Assembly (NCBI RefSeq): GCF_036858155.1
Contig: NZ_JAAEJX010000006.1
Coordinates: 1 to 64,000 of the forward strand
Source: Liberibacter brunswickensis
GTDB lineage: Bacteria; Pseudomonadota; Alphaproteobacteria; Rhizobiales; Rhizobiaceae
Direction: 5' to 3'
Length of the DNA stretch: 64,000 nucleotides
Shown here: piece after piece, positions 27,070 to 35,958 of the stretch
How positions within the stretch are numbered: position 1 is the first letter of the stretch
How the letters are laid out: every line of letters starts with the position of its first letter
Translations under genes and position numbers: made by a program
The notes under the pieces: generated by a model
Seen by the model: only the letters and a program-made list of their open reading frames with translations
Told to the model about the DNA's origin: nothing
The model's database searches: none

Positions 27070-29169
27070 TTAAGCAATAAGTTGTCCTGTATTTTGATCA
27101 ACAACCTTCATAGATAATTTAATTTTTCCACGGTCATCAAAACTCAATAATTTTACCCACACAACATCACCTTCTTTAACAACATCACTTGTTTTAGAAA
27201 CCCTTTCTGTAGAAAGTTGAGATATATGAACAAGCCCATCACGTGCACCACAAAAATGCACGAAAGCCCCAAAATCCATAACTTTCACTACAGTTCCTTT
27301 ATAAATCTTATTAATTTCTGGGACATCCGTTATGGAGCGAATCATTTCACGAGCTGCTTCTATTTCTGAAAGAGAAGAAGATGCTATTTTTATAGTACCA
27401 TCATCATCTATACTAACCTTTGCACCGGTCTGTTCAACTATACCACGTATAACTTTTCCTCCCATGCCAATTACATTTCGTATTTGATCTTGCGGAATAG
27501 ACATAATTTCAACACGTGGAGTAAATTCACCAAGCTGTAACCGGCTTTCTGATAAGACATCTGACATTTCATCAAGAATATGAAGACGACCCTTTTTCGC
27601 TTGCTGCAAAGCAGTCATCATAATTTCTTTGGAGATTCCCCCTATTTTCATATCCATTTGCATTGCAGTAATACCAGAATCTGTTCCTGCAACTTTGAAG
27701 TCCATATGACCAAAATGATCTTCATCTCCCGATATATCAGACAAAACAACAAATTGATCACCTTCTTTCACGAGTCCCATAGCTATTCCAGCAATTGGCT
27801 TAGATATAGGAACTCCAGCATCCATTAACGCTAATGATGATCCACATACCGTCGCCATTGAAGAAGAACCATCAGATTCAGTGATTTCAGATACTATACG
27901 TATAGTATAAGGAAACTGTGAGGCCTGCGGCAAAATAGGGTGAATAGCACGCCTTGCCAATCTACCATGACCAATTTCACGCCGATTAGGAGCTCCAATT
28001 CTACCAACTTCTCGTACAGCAAAAGGGAAAAAGTTATAGTGCATCATGAAATCATTTCTCTGTGTTCCAGCCAAAGAATCTACATATTGCTCATCTTCTC
28101 TTGTTCCAAGAGTGACAACTACCATCGCCTGAGTATTGCCTCTAGAAAAGAGTGCTGAACCATGCGTCCGCTGTAGAAGACCAACTTGCGAACTAATATC
28201 ACGCACCTTATCAACATCGCGTCCATCCATACGAATACTAGTTTCCATAATACCAGCACGAATAATCTTAGCCTGAATATCTTCAAATAAAGAAATAATT
28301 TCCCTTTCGCTCCAAGAAAAATTTTCACTACAAAAATGAGAAATCACTTTTTCTTTAAGTTCATCAATCAATTTACAACGCTTAGATTTTTCAATCACAA
28401 AACAATAAACTTTAAGATCTGCCTCAATCATCTGAGACATTTCCTCTTCTAGTTGTGATAAATCTTTTGAATTTACGGTTATTGGATCTTTTGGACACAT
28501 CTTTGCAAGCTTGGAAATAGCTTTAATAACAGGCTTACATTTATCATGACCAAACATAATAGCATCAAGCACCACATCTTCTGATAATTGCTTAGCCTCT
28601 AATTCAACCATAAGAACAGCATCTTGAGTACCTGAAACAAAAAGATCAAGGGATCCTTTCTCTCCATCTAAAGGTGGATTCAAAATATATTTTCCATCAA
28701 TATAATCTACTTGAGCACCTACGACAGGACCTTCAAATGGCAACCCTGATAACATTAAAGCAGCAGATGCTGCTATCATACTCACAACATTAGAACTATT
28801 TTCCAAATCATGCTGAATAACATTAATTATTAACTGTGTTTCATGTTTGAAATTCTTCGAAAACAAAGGCCTAATAGAACGATCAATCATACGAGAAATC
28901 AAAATTTCATGTTCAGTAGGACGTGATTCTCGTCTTAAATATCCTCCTGGAATTTTACCAACAGCATATGTTCTTTCTTGATAATTAACGGTAAAAGGGA
29001 AAAAATCTTGATCCTCTTTAAGTGACCTATCGAAAACAACAGTGGCTAAAACAATAGTCTCCCCATAAGTTGCTAAAACAGATCCATCAGAATTTCGTGC
29101 AATTCTACCGGTTTCTAACTTAAGCGGACGACCAGCCCACTCAATTTCAACTGTATGCACATCAAACAT
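27070..29169 (-). CDS. pnp: Polyribonucleotide nucleotidyltransferase (PNPase)
   Basis: A phosphorolytic 3'-5' exoribonuclease and core degradosome enzyme. Two RNase PH domains are present (the first begins VEIEWAGRPLKLETGRIAR; the second contains TLGTREDEQYVD and FPFAVREVGRIGAPNRREIGHG), then KH (IPQDQIRNVIGMGGKVIRGI) and S1 (IYKGTVVKVMDFGAFVHF) domains. ATG 29169 is favoured over one three codons upstream, since AAGGA is then properly spaced; the product has 699 residues. It follows rpsO, the nearly universal rpsO-pnp pair. Confidence 0.97.
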   Translation of the reverse strand: MFDVHTVEIEWAGRPLKLETGRIARNSDGSVLATYGETIVLATVVFDRSLKEDQDFFPFTVNYQERTYAVGKIPGGYLRRESRPTEHEILISRMIDRSIRPLFSKNFKHETQLIINVIQHDLENSSNVVSMIAASAALMLSGLPFEGPVVGAQVDYIDGKYILNPPLDGEKGSLDLFVSGTQDAVLMVELEAKQLSEDVVLDAIMFGHDKCKPVIKAISKLAKMCPKDPITVNSKDLSQLEEEMSQMIEADLKVYCFVIEKSKRCKLIDELKEKVISHFCSENFSWSEREIISLFEDIQAKIIRAGIMETSIRMDGRDVDKVRDISSQVGLLQRTHGSALFSRGNTQAMVVVTLGTREDEQYVDSLAGTQRNDFMMHYNFFPFAVREVGRIGAPNRREIGHGRLARRAIHPILPQASQFPYTIRIVSEITESDGSSSMATVCGSSLALMDAGVPISKPIAGIAMGLVKEGDQFVVLSDISGDEDHFGHMDFKVAGTDSGITAMQMDMKIGGISKEIMMTALQQAKKGRLHILDEMSDVLSESRLQLGEFTPRVEIMSIPQDQIRNVIGMGGKVIRGIVEQTGAKVSIDDDGTIKIASSSLSEIEAAREMIRSITDVPEINKIYKGTVVKVMDFGAFVHFCGARDGLVHISQLSTERVSKTSDVVKEGDVVWVKLLSFDDRGKIKLSMKVVDQNTGQLIA

Positions 29170-29262
29170 ATTACACATCCTTAATTATCAATAACACCCA
29201 ACAGAACAACATCTTTTTTTTAAGAAAAACGTAAAAAACTTTGTAAAAAGAAAATAACTAAT

Positions 29263-29289
29263 CTTATTAATATATGATATCTTAATAAG
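29263..29289 (-). terminator. Hairpin in the rpsO-pnp intergenic region
   Basis: An eight-base inverted repeat (CTTATTAA ... TTAATAAG, 11-base loop) lies between rpsO and pnp on their coding strand. In other bacteria this intergenic region holds an attenuating or RNase III-processed hairpin that controls pnp. Here the stem is A/T-rich, so its role is uncertain. Confidence 0.35.
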
Positions 29290-29363
29290 AGAAAACAGCC
29301 AAAATGTATTCATTAATGATACAAAATATTGCTAAAATCAAATATACAGTAAAATATAAAAAA

Positions 29364-29633
29364 TTATCGCCGAAGTTTAAGACTTTTAACTATCTTTTTG
29401 TATCTATCTACATATTCTCTTTCAAGATACTTTAAAAGAGAACTTCTTAAAGAAATTAATCTACTAAGCCCCATTTTAGAATCTACATCTTTTTTAGCAT
29501 TCTTAAAATGCTCTGTAAGATTAGCTATTCTTTCGCTACAAACCGCAATCTGAACTTCCGGAGAACCAGTATCATTAGCTGACAAAGCATATTCATTTAT
29601 AAGTTCTCTTTTACGTTCCAAAGTTATTGACAT
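29364..29633 (-). CDS. rpsO: Small ribosomal subunit protein S15
   Basis: 30S protein S15, which binds 16S rRNA and organises the platform. From ATG 29633 it has 89 residues and begins MSITLERKRELINEYA, with NDTGSPEVQIA and the LRSSLLKYL helix conserved. AAGGGG precedes the start; a GTG two codons upstream would fall in the ribosome binding site. The upstream neighbour is rbfA, whereas truB normally lies between them. Confidence 0.97.
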   Translation of the reverse strand: MSITLERKRELINEYALSANDTGSPEVQIAVCSERIANLTEHFKNAKKDVDSKMGLSRLISLRSSLLKYLEREYVDRYKKIVKSLKLRR

Positions 29634-29787
29634 AAACACCCCTTATTAAGACATATATAAAACGAGAATATAATTATTCCCGCTTTTTAAAAAACAAATT
29701 AATAACACTTATTGATTTATTAATCTTTTTCCATCTAATAGAAAACTACTTTATCAAGGAAAACACGCTAATCACTCAAAAATATGA

Positions 29788-30177
29788 TTACTTTTCAAGT
29801 TCCACGGAAGATGTTTTCGAAGAACAAATCAACTTATCAAGTTTCCAATAATTCTGCAACGATGTATCATATTTAAAACGAAATTCCGGCGTATATCTCA
29901 ATTTTTTAAGAGATTTACTAATATGGAATCGAATAAACTTAACGTTACGATTTAAAGCAGAAATAATCTTATCAGAAGAAACATCTAGTGGCAAGGAAAC
30001 ATATACTGTAGCAACCCTTAAATCAATCGACATACATACTTCTGAAATAGATATAACATCTCTATTAATTAAATCATCTAGGAATTCATTTTTGAATATA
30101 ATCCACATCAAGGCAGCACGAATTTCCTCTCCAACACGTAAAGCACGTCTAGAAGATCTTGAACTCCTATCTTTCAA
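29788..30177 (-). CDS. rbfA: Ribosome-binding factor A
   Basis: A KH-like factor for maturation of the 30S subunit 5' domain and for cold adaptation. It shows RRALRVGEEIRAALMWII and, in the middle, a strand (RVATVYVSLPLD) and the helix region KSLKKLRYTPEFRFKYD, all family features. No ATG start fits: the best is TTG 30177, with GGGGGG ten bases upstream, giving about 129 residues; TTG 30195 is an alternative. It follows infB in the conserved order. Confidence 0.93.
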   Translation of the reverse strand: MKDRSSRSSRRALRVGEEIRAALMWIIFKNEFLDDLINRDVISISEVCMSIDLRVATVYVSLPLDVSSDKIISALNRNVKFIRFHISKSLKKLRYTPEFRFKYDTSLQNYWKLDKLICSSKTSSVELEK

Positions 30178-30229
30178 AACAACATATCCCCCCAAATTAC
30201 TTAACTTCTTATAAACAAGATATAAATCA

Positions 30230-32950
30230 CTAAAGAGAACGCTTTATATGCTCTATATTAAAACATTCAATCATATCACCAACTTGTATATTATCATATT
30301 TGTCAAAAGCCATACCACAGTCTTGTCCCATATTAACTTCTGAAACCTCATCTTTAAAACGCTTAAGTGTTTTAAGTTTTCCTTCATACATAACAGTTCC
30401 ATTACGTACTAAACGTACACCTGATCCACGCTCAACCTTGCCTTCTAATATTTTACATCCAGCCACATTTCCTAACTTAGTAACAGAAAAAACTTCCAAC
30501 ACCTCAGCATTTCCTAAAAACGTCTCTCTAATTTCTGGAGGCAATAAACTTGACATAAAATCTTTTATTGAATCGAGAAGATCATAAATTATATTATAAT
30601 GAAGTATTTTTATTCCATCTCTTGCAGCAATCGTCCGCGCTTGAGAGCTTGCACGAACATTGAAACCAAAAACAATAGCATTAGAAGCTTTAGCCAACGA
30701 CACATCAGTTTCATTAATCGCCCCAACGCTAGAATGAACAACAGAAACACAAACTTCCTTAGTCTTTAACTTAATCAAAGAATCAACAATAGCCTCTACA
30801 GAACCTTGAACATCACCTTTTATAATAACAGAAAACTCCTTAGTTTTAGATGATATATTTGCATCCCTCATAAACTTCTCGAACGGACTTCGTGAACCCA
30901 ATCTTCGTGCCATAGACTTGTTACGTGATACACGCTGTCTATATTGAGAAATTTCCCGAGCACGATTCTCACTATCAACGACAACAAATTTATCTCCAGC
31001 CATCGGCATCCCTTGCAAACCAAGAATCTCAACAGGCATAGATGGAACAGCTTTTGAAATACTATTCCTTTTATCATCAAATAAAGCCCTAATCTTGCCC
31101 CACTGATCGCCTACAACTAAAATATTTCCTCTACTTAATGTACCTTTTTGAACTAAAACAGTAACAACTGGACCTCTCCCACGATCAAGATTGCCTTCAA
31201 TTACAACCCCTTCTGCCTTACGATTGATACCAGCTCTCAAACTTAGCATTTCCGCTTGCAAAAGAATAGCAGAAAGTAATTTATCTAAATTAAGATTGTT
31301 TTTAGCAGAAATTTCAACATCCAGAATTTCTCCACCCATACTTTCAACAAAAATATCATATTTTAACAAGTTCATACGAACTTTTTGCGTATCTGCACCT
31401 GGTTTATCAACCTTATTAATAGCAACGATAATTGAAACCTCAGAAGATTTAGCATGATTAATAGATTCGATAGCTTGAGGCATTATTTCCTCATCTGCAG
31501 CTAAAACAAGAACAGCAATATCTGTAACACGGGCACCACGAGCACGCATTCCATAGAAAGCAGCATGCCCTGGAGTATCAAGGAAGGTAATATTATTCCC
31601 TTGATAATTAACTTGATACGCACCTATATGCTGGGTTATTCCTCCCACTTCCCCTTTTGCGACATTAGCTTTGCGTATAGCATCAAGAAGAGTAGTTTTC
31701 CCATGATCTACGTGCCCCATAATTGTTACAACAGGAGGACGAACCTCTAAGTCACTTTCACTATCTATATTATCAAAAATACCCAACTCGACATCTGAAT
31801 CCAAAACACGCTTAACTACATGACCAAATTCATTAGCAATTATCTCGGAAAGATCAGCATCTATGAGATCACCAGGCTTCATAATCTGCCCCTCTTTCAT
31901 CAAAAATTTTATCACATCAGCAGAACGTTCTGACATACGTTGAGACAATTCTTGTATAGTAATGGTTTCAGCAACTATGATGTCTCGAGAAATTTTTTCT
32001 CTTTTTTCCTGTCGTTGATTCCTACGTAATTTTTCTTGTCGACGACGCATCGCTGAAAGAGATCTTCTCCTTGAGCCCCCTCCCTCTTCATCAACATCAT
32101 CAACAGTAGAAATCTTAATTTTTTTGTATTTTTTATCATCATCACCCACTTTGTTACGAAGCGTAGATTTTGATGAATATGCAGGAGAATTCTTACCCGC
32201 ACCACCCTTAGATTTACCACGATTACTATCATCTGAAGATTTTCGTGATTTATTATTAACACTATCATCTAAGGATTTTCGTGCCTTATCATTAACAAGT
32301 ACAGAATCAACCAAAGTTGATGGAGAGCTATCAATGATATCCTTAGATAAAACAATATTGGATTCTATTCCTGTCTCAAATCCATTATCAACCTCTGACA
32401 CACCTATATCAAGATTTTCCCTATCTTTACAAGAATCTTCTTTTTTACATGAAACGATCTCATCATCTCGATTAATATCAAGTGCCGTAGAAGAATCAAT
32501 GTTCTTAGAGGTTTTTTCAAGCGATTGCTGCTCTAATTCTTTAATACGCAACTCCTCATCACGCACTTGGGCCTCATGAAGAGCACGACGACGACTTTCT
32601 ATCTCATCATGTGACAATCTTCCAAAAGGATAATCATTTTTTTGCGGAGATTTTTTTTGAGAACTAGGAGATTTTCGAAAACTTGCCTTAGTTTTTTTCT
32701 GCGATAAATCTTGAGAATTACTAGTAGAAGAATCTATAACTCGTGAATTCTTCCGGAAAACAGATACTTTTTCTTCTCCCTGATTATAGGAACGACGCTT
32801 GCGTGTCTCTACTACAACAGATCTAGCACGAACCTGATTCGTACCCTTATTCTGCAATGAAGCACTACCCCCACCGAGAGGTGATGTTTTCAGAGTAAGA
32901 GTCTTTTTCTCTACTATCTTCGATTTCTTTTCATCTTTATTATCTGTCAT
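30230..32950 (-). CDS. infB: Translation initiation factor IF-2
   Basis: A GTPase that brings fMet-tRNA to the 30S subunit. A long, charged, low-complexity N-terminal region (about 280 residues) with a tandem 12-residue repeat precedes an IF2N domain (TITIQELSQRMSERSADVIK). The G domain follows with GHVDHGKTTLLDAI (G1), DTPGHAAF (G3) and NKVDKPGAD (G4), then domains II-IV. At 906 residues it is the usual alphaproteobacterial size. It lies between nusA and rbfA; the ylxR gene usual between nusA and infB is absent, with only 38 bases separating them. Confidence 0.97.
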   Translation of the reverse strand: MTDNKDEKKSKIVEKKTLTLKTSPLGGGSASLQNKGTNQVRARSVVVETRKRRSYNQGEEKVSVFRKNSRVIDSSTSNSQDLSQKKTKASFRKSPSSQKKSPQKNDYPFGRLSHDEIESRRRALHEAQVRDEELRIKELEQQSLEKTSKNIDSSTALDINRDDEIVSCKKEDSCKDRENLDIGVSEVDNGFETGIESNIVLSKDIIDSSPSTLVDSVLVNDKARKSLDDSVNNKSRKSSDDSNRGKSKGGAGKNSPAYSSKSTLRNKVGDDDKKYKKIKISTVDDVDEEGGGSRRRSLSAMRRRQEKLRRNQRQEKREKISRDIIVAETITIQELSQRMSERSADVIKFLMKEGQIMKPGDLIDADLSEIIANEFGHVVKRVLDSDVELGIFDNIDSESDLEVRPPVVTIMGHVDHGKTTLLDAIRKANVAKGEVGGITQHIGAYQVNYQGNNITFLDTPGHAAFYGMRARGARVTDIAVLVLAADEEIMPQAIESINHAKSSEVSIIVAINKVDKPGADTQKVRMNLLKYDIFVESMGGEILDVEISAKNNLNLDKLLSAILLQAEMLSLRAGINRKAEGVVIEGNLDRGRGPVVTVLVQKGTLSRGNILVVGDQWGKIRALFDDKRNSISKAVPSMPVEILGLQGMPMAGDKFVVVDSENRAREISQYRQRVSRNKSMARRLGSRSPFEKFMRDANISSKTKEFSVIIKGDVQGSVEAIVDSLIKLKTKEVCVSVVHSSVGAINETDVSLAKASNAIVFGFNVRASSQARTIAARDGIKILHYNIIYDLLDSIKDFMSSLLPPEIRETFLGNAEVLEVFSVTKLGNVAGCKILEGKVERGSGVRLVRNGTVMYEGKLKTLKRFKDEVSEVNMGQDCGMAFDKYDNIQVGDMIECFNIEHIKRSL
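32226..32297. repeat. Tandem 36-base repeat (two copies) within infB
   Basis: Two adjacent 36-base units (32226-32261 and 32262-32297) differ at five positions. They encode VNDKARKSLDDS and VNNKSRKSSDDS in the disordered N-terminal part of IF-2. Since 36 is a multiple of three, copy-number change would not break the frame. Confidence 0.8.
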
Positions 32951-32988
32951 AATCCCCTAATCCACCGCTGAGAAAAATAAATAAATCT

Positions 32989-34569
32989 TTAATCAAAATC
33001 TTTACTTTCCTCATCTAAAATTTCTTCTTTTTCAATCCACCCCATCCTGTATCGTGCATAGAGAATCATGCTTTCAATTTGATTTTTTAAAAGCCCTAAG
33101 TTTGATAAAAATCCATCAAATGTCTCAACACTACCATTTTTATTATCACTCCAACCTAACAAATCATCAATAGAACAACCTGCTAAATCTTCCATAGTTT
33201 TAATTCCATTTTCCCCGAGAGCTACCTTTATTTTGGAATTCATTCCAGGAACATCAGATAATTCCTCCGAAACACCAAGATCTTTTATTTTTAATAGGAG
33301 AGCAGCATCTAAGCCATTAAGATATTCTCTAGCTCTCCCCTGTATTTCAGAAGCTGTCTCTTCATCAAATCCTTCAATAGAAGCTATTTCTTCAATCTTC
33401 ACACATGCCAATTCTTCAACATCATAAAAACCTTCAGCAACAAGAAGGTGAGCTATCATCTCATCAACATTAATAGCCTGCATAAAAAATTGAGTACGTT
33501 CATTAAAATCTTTCTGACGATTAACAGAATCTTCTTCCTCAGTTATAATATCAATAGTCCAACCCGTTAATTGCGAAGCAAGACGTACATTCTGACCACG
33601 ACGACCGATAGCTAAAGAAAGCTGTTCCTTTGGAACAATGACTTCAATGCGCCCAACATCCTCATCCAAAACCACTTTTGTAACAACAGCTGGACGAAGC
33701 GAATTAATCACAAATGTTGCAGGATCAGGAGACCATACAACTATATCTATTTTTTCATCTCTCAATTCTCCCACGACTGCCTGAACACGAGATCCACGCA
33801 TGCCAACACAAGAACCAACTGGATCAATAGAGGAATCACTAGAGAAAACCGCTAATTTTGCACGAGAGCCAGGATCACGTGAAACCGCTTTTACCTGAAC
33901 AATATCATTGCAAATCTCCGGAACTTCCATCTGGAATAATTTCACCATAAATTGAGGATGCGTACGAGATAATAAAACCTGAGGACCTCTTTGTTCACGT
34001 CTAACATCATATATGTAACTTCTTACACGATCTCCTGGACGAAGATTCTCCCGAGGAATTGTCTCATCACGACGAATTACCCCATCTGAATGACCAAGAT
34101 CAACTACAACATTACCATATTCAACGCGCTTAACCGTACCACCAACAATTTCCCCTACCTTATCCTTAAACTCAAGATATTGACGATCTCGTTCAGCTTC
34201 ACGTACTTTTTGAATGATCACTTGTTTGGCAGATTGAACTGCAGATCTACCAAATCCAGCAGGAGGTAGAGGCTCAGAGACAAAACCTCCTATATCAATA
34301 TCAGGATAACGATCACGGGCTAATTGCAATGAAATTTGACAAGAATAATTTTCAACTTCTTCTACTACTTCCAACATACGAAACAGGGAAATATCTCCTG
34401 TTTCTGGATTGATTTCAACCCGAATGTCAGACATCGTTCCATAAAGAGAACGAGCAGCTTTCTGGATGGAATCTGCCATAACCGAGAGTACCACATCCCG
34501 ATCTATCGATTTTTCACAAGCAACAGCATCTGCAATTTGCAAAAGCTCAAGTCGGTTTGCGGAAACCAT
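32989..34569 (-). CDS. nusA: Transcription termination/antitermination protein NusA
   Basis: An RNA polymerase-associated factor for pausing, termination and antitermination. An N-terminal polymerase-binding domain (RLELLQIADAVACEKSIDRD) is followed by an S1 domain (IVGGTVKRVEYGNVVVDLG), two KH domains (GSCVGMRGSRVQAV; LAIGRRGQNVRLASQLTG) and two C-terminal acidic helix-hairpin-helix-like repeats. It has 526 residues. AAGGAG precedes ATG 34569. It follows rimP in the conserved operon. Confidence 0.97.
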   Translation of the reverse strand: MVSANRLELLQIADAVACEKSIDRDVVLSVMADSIQKAARSLYGTMSDIRVEINPETGDISLFRMLEVVEEVENYSCQISLQLARDRYPDIDIGGFVSEPLPPAGFGRSAVQSAKQVIIQKVREAERDRQYLEFKDKVGEIVGGTVKRVEYGNVVVDLGHSDGVIRRDETIPRENLRPGDRVRSYIYDVRREQRGPQVLLSRTHPQFMVKLFQMEVPEICNDIVQVKAVSRDPGSRAKLAVFSSDSSIDPVGSCVGMRGSRVQAVVGELRDEKIDIVVWSPDPATFVINSLRPAVVTKVVLDEDVGRIEVIVPKEQLSLAIGRRGQNVRLASQLTGWTIDIITEEEDSVNRQKDFNERTQFFMQAINVDEMIAHLLVAEGFYDVEELACVKIEEIASIEGFDEETASEIQGRAREYLNGLDAALLLKIKDLGVSEELSDVPGMNSKIKVALGENGIKTMEDLAGCSIDDLLGWSDNKNGSVETFDGFLSNLGLLKNQIESMILYARYRMGWIEKEEILDEESKDFD

Positions 34570-34614
34570 AATACAAAAATCTCCTTAATTCCCTACAACC
34601 CATCATAACTCGCA

Positions 34615-35172
34615 TTAGCCATTCAAGGAAGCACGTATCAATTCATCAGTGATGACAAGTCTTGCCGAAATAAGTGAAGCAAATGATATAGCAATATGCA
34701 ATTCATCTGCATCTTCTCCTTTTATTTTTTCTTTTTCGAGAAAAAATTCAACCTCGTTATTCCCTATAATTTTCCCAACAAACTTCTGTTTATCACCAGA
34801 AGATGAACGAACTTCACACTCCATAACGTAACCATTCCATCTTATAAAATCAGACTTCCTAACCATTGGACGATCTATACCAGGAGAAGAAATCTCTACT
34901 TTATAATGCCCATCTATTATATTCTCTATATCAATAATCGGGAATATAGCCTTAGATAATTCTTCACAGTCACGCAACGTAATACTTCCATCATCACGTT
35001 CTAAAAGAATCTGCAATACAATATTTTTCCCTTCTAGCAGAGATACTTGAACAATCCTAAAACCCATTTCTTCGACAATAGGCTTAATCAAATTAGATAT
35101 ATCGCAAGCTAATCCCACTTCTTCAAAAAGCCGAGGTTCATATTTATTATAAAGAACATGCGTGCTTTCCAA
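34615..35172 (-). CDS. rimP: Ribosome maturation factor RimP
   Basis: A 30S assembly factor. It has 185 residues with the RimP N-domain (LIKPIVEEMGFRIVQVSLLEG, DCEELSKAIFPIID) and the motif YKVEISSPGIDRPM, then the SH3-like C-domain. The start is TTG 35172: GAGGA lies nine bases upstream and no in-frame ATG comes early enough. It is the first gene of the rimP-nusA-infB-rbfA-rpsO-pnp cluster, and a good promoter lies about 100 bases upstream. Confidence 0.93.
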   Translation of the reverse strand: MESTHVLYNKYEPRLFEEVGLACDISNLIKPIVEEMGFRIVQVSLLEGKNIVLQILLERDDGSITLRDCEELSKAIFPIIDIENIIDGHYKVEISSPGIDRPMVRKSDFIRWNGYVMECEVRSSSGDKQKFVGKIIGNNEVEFFLEKEKIKGEDADELHIAISFASLISARLVITDELIRASLNG

Positions 35173-35269
35173 CTACTACTATCCTCACTACCCAATTTTA
35201 AAAAACAAAATAGCGGAGAATCATCCCGCCCCTAATCACATAATACAAAGTATCAATGATAATGACAAA

Positions 35270-35299
35270 ATAGTAACGCTCTCATGTCCAAATTGTCAA
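35270..35299 (-). promoter_or_regulatory. Sigma-70-type promoter of the rimP-nusA-infB operon
   Basis: On the leftward strand a perfect TTGACA (35299-35294) is followed after 18 bases by TACTAT (35275-35270). This is the best housekeeping promoter match I found in the window. It lies about 100 bases before the TTG start of rimP, with no gene between. Confidence 0.65.
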
Positions 35300-35423
35300 T
35301 ACTTATAAAACATATACCATGCTACAAAAACTTGCAAATTAGCAATTCATGAAAATAGATAAACATCTTTAAATGAACCTATTATTTAAAAATATCACAT
35401 TAATGTTAATTATTAAAAAAATA

Positions 35424-35828
35424 TTACTTTTTTATAAAATAACCCCCTTTAACAACAAACCTAATATACATAAAAAAAACAAATATTATAGAAGGCAGAG
35501 ATGACAAAATAACTGCTAATAACGGAAACAATCCCTTAAAAGTTAGCAGTAATTGCACATATAAAGCGTAATTCAAAACAGATGCTATACAGTATATAAT
35601 ACCATAACGAATTGTTTCAAGAAAAGACCTGTGCCGTAATTTAAGAAATACAAACAAACGGTTTGGTTTCCAAGTTACTAAAAATGCTATAGCAATGGAA
35701 AATATACGACTGTAAAAAGGGTCAACTTTACAATTCATTAATAAAATAAATCCCATTACATCTACAAAAAAAAAACAAAAAATATTACTACTAAAAACAA
35801 AACATTGCTTCATTATTGCATCTTTCAC
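35424..35828 (-). CDS. GtrA-like small membrane protein
   Basis: A protein of about 134 residues with four predicted membrane spans, matching the GtrA/DPMS family (FSIAIAFLVTWKPNRLFVF, the conserved N-x-x-x-x-F after the second span, then YGIIYCIASVLNYALYVQLLL). GtrA-type proteins help flip or use polyprenyl-linked sugars in cell-surface polysaccharide modification. No glycosyltransferase partner is adjacent, so the substrate is unknown. The start may be GTG 35828 or ATG 35813. It lies upstream of the rimP operon but is separated from it by a promoter-bearing gap. Confidence 0.75.
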   Translation of the reverse strand: MKDAIMKQCFVFSSNIFCFFFVDVMGFILLMNCKVDPFYSRIFSIAIAFLVTWKPNRLFVFLKLRHRSFLETIRYGIIYCIASVLNYALYVQLLLTFKGLFPLLAVILSSLPSIIFVFFMYIRFVVKGGYFIKK

Positions 35829-35958
35829 AAATCTCTTTTAATCCATATTATGTATATTATAAAAAAAAATGTTTCCAATACACTTAACATCACTTAAAAT
35901 ACCTATATTAGAAAGAACAGATACTTTAAAAATATAAAGATATTAAAATAACTAATGT

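Noticed and set aside
32124..32579. Antisense frame of 151 codons opposite infB
   Set aside because: It is opposite the low-complexity N-terminal part of IF-2, is Ser/Leu-rich and has no recognisable domain.
35198..35228. Possible terminator upstream of rimP (GCGG...CCGC followed by T-rich sequence on the minus strand)
   Set aside because: The stem is only four base pairs with a nine-base loop, and it lies between the rimP promoter and its start, where a terminator makes little sense.
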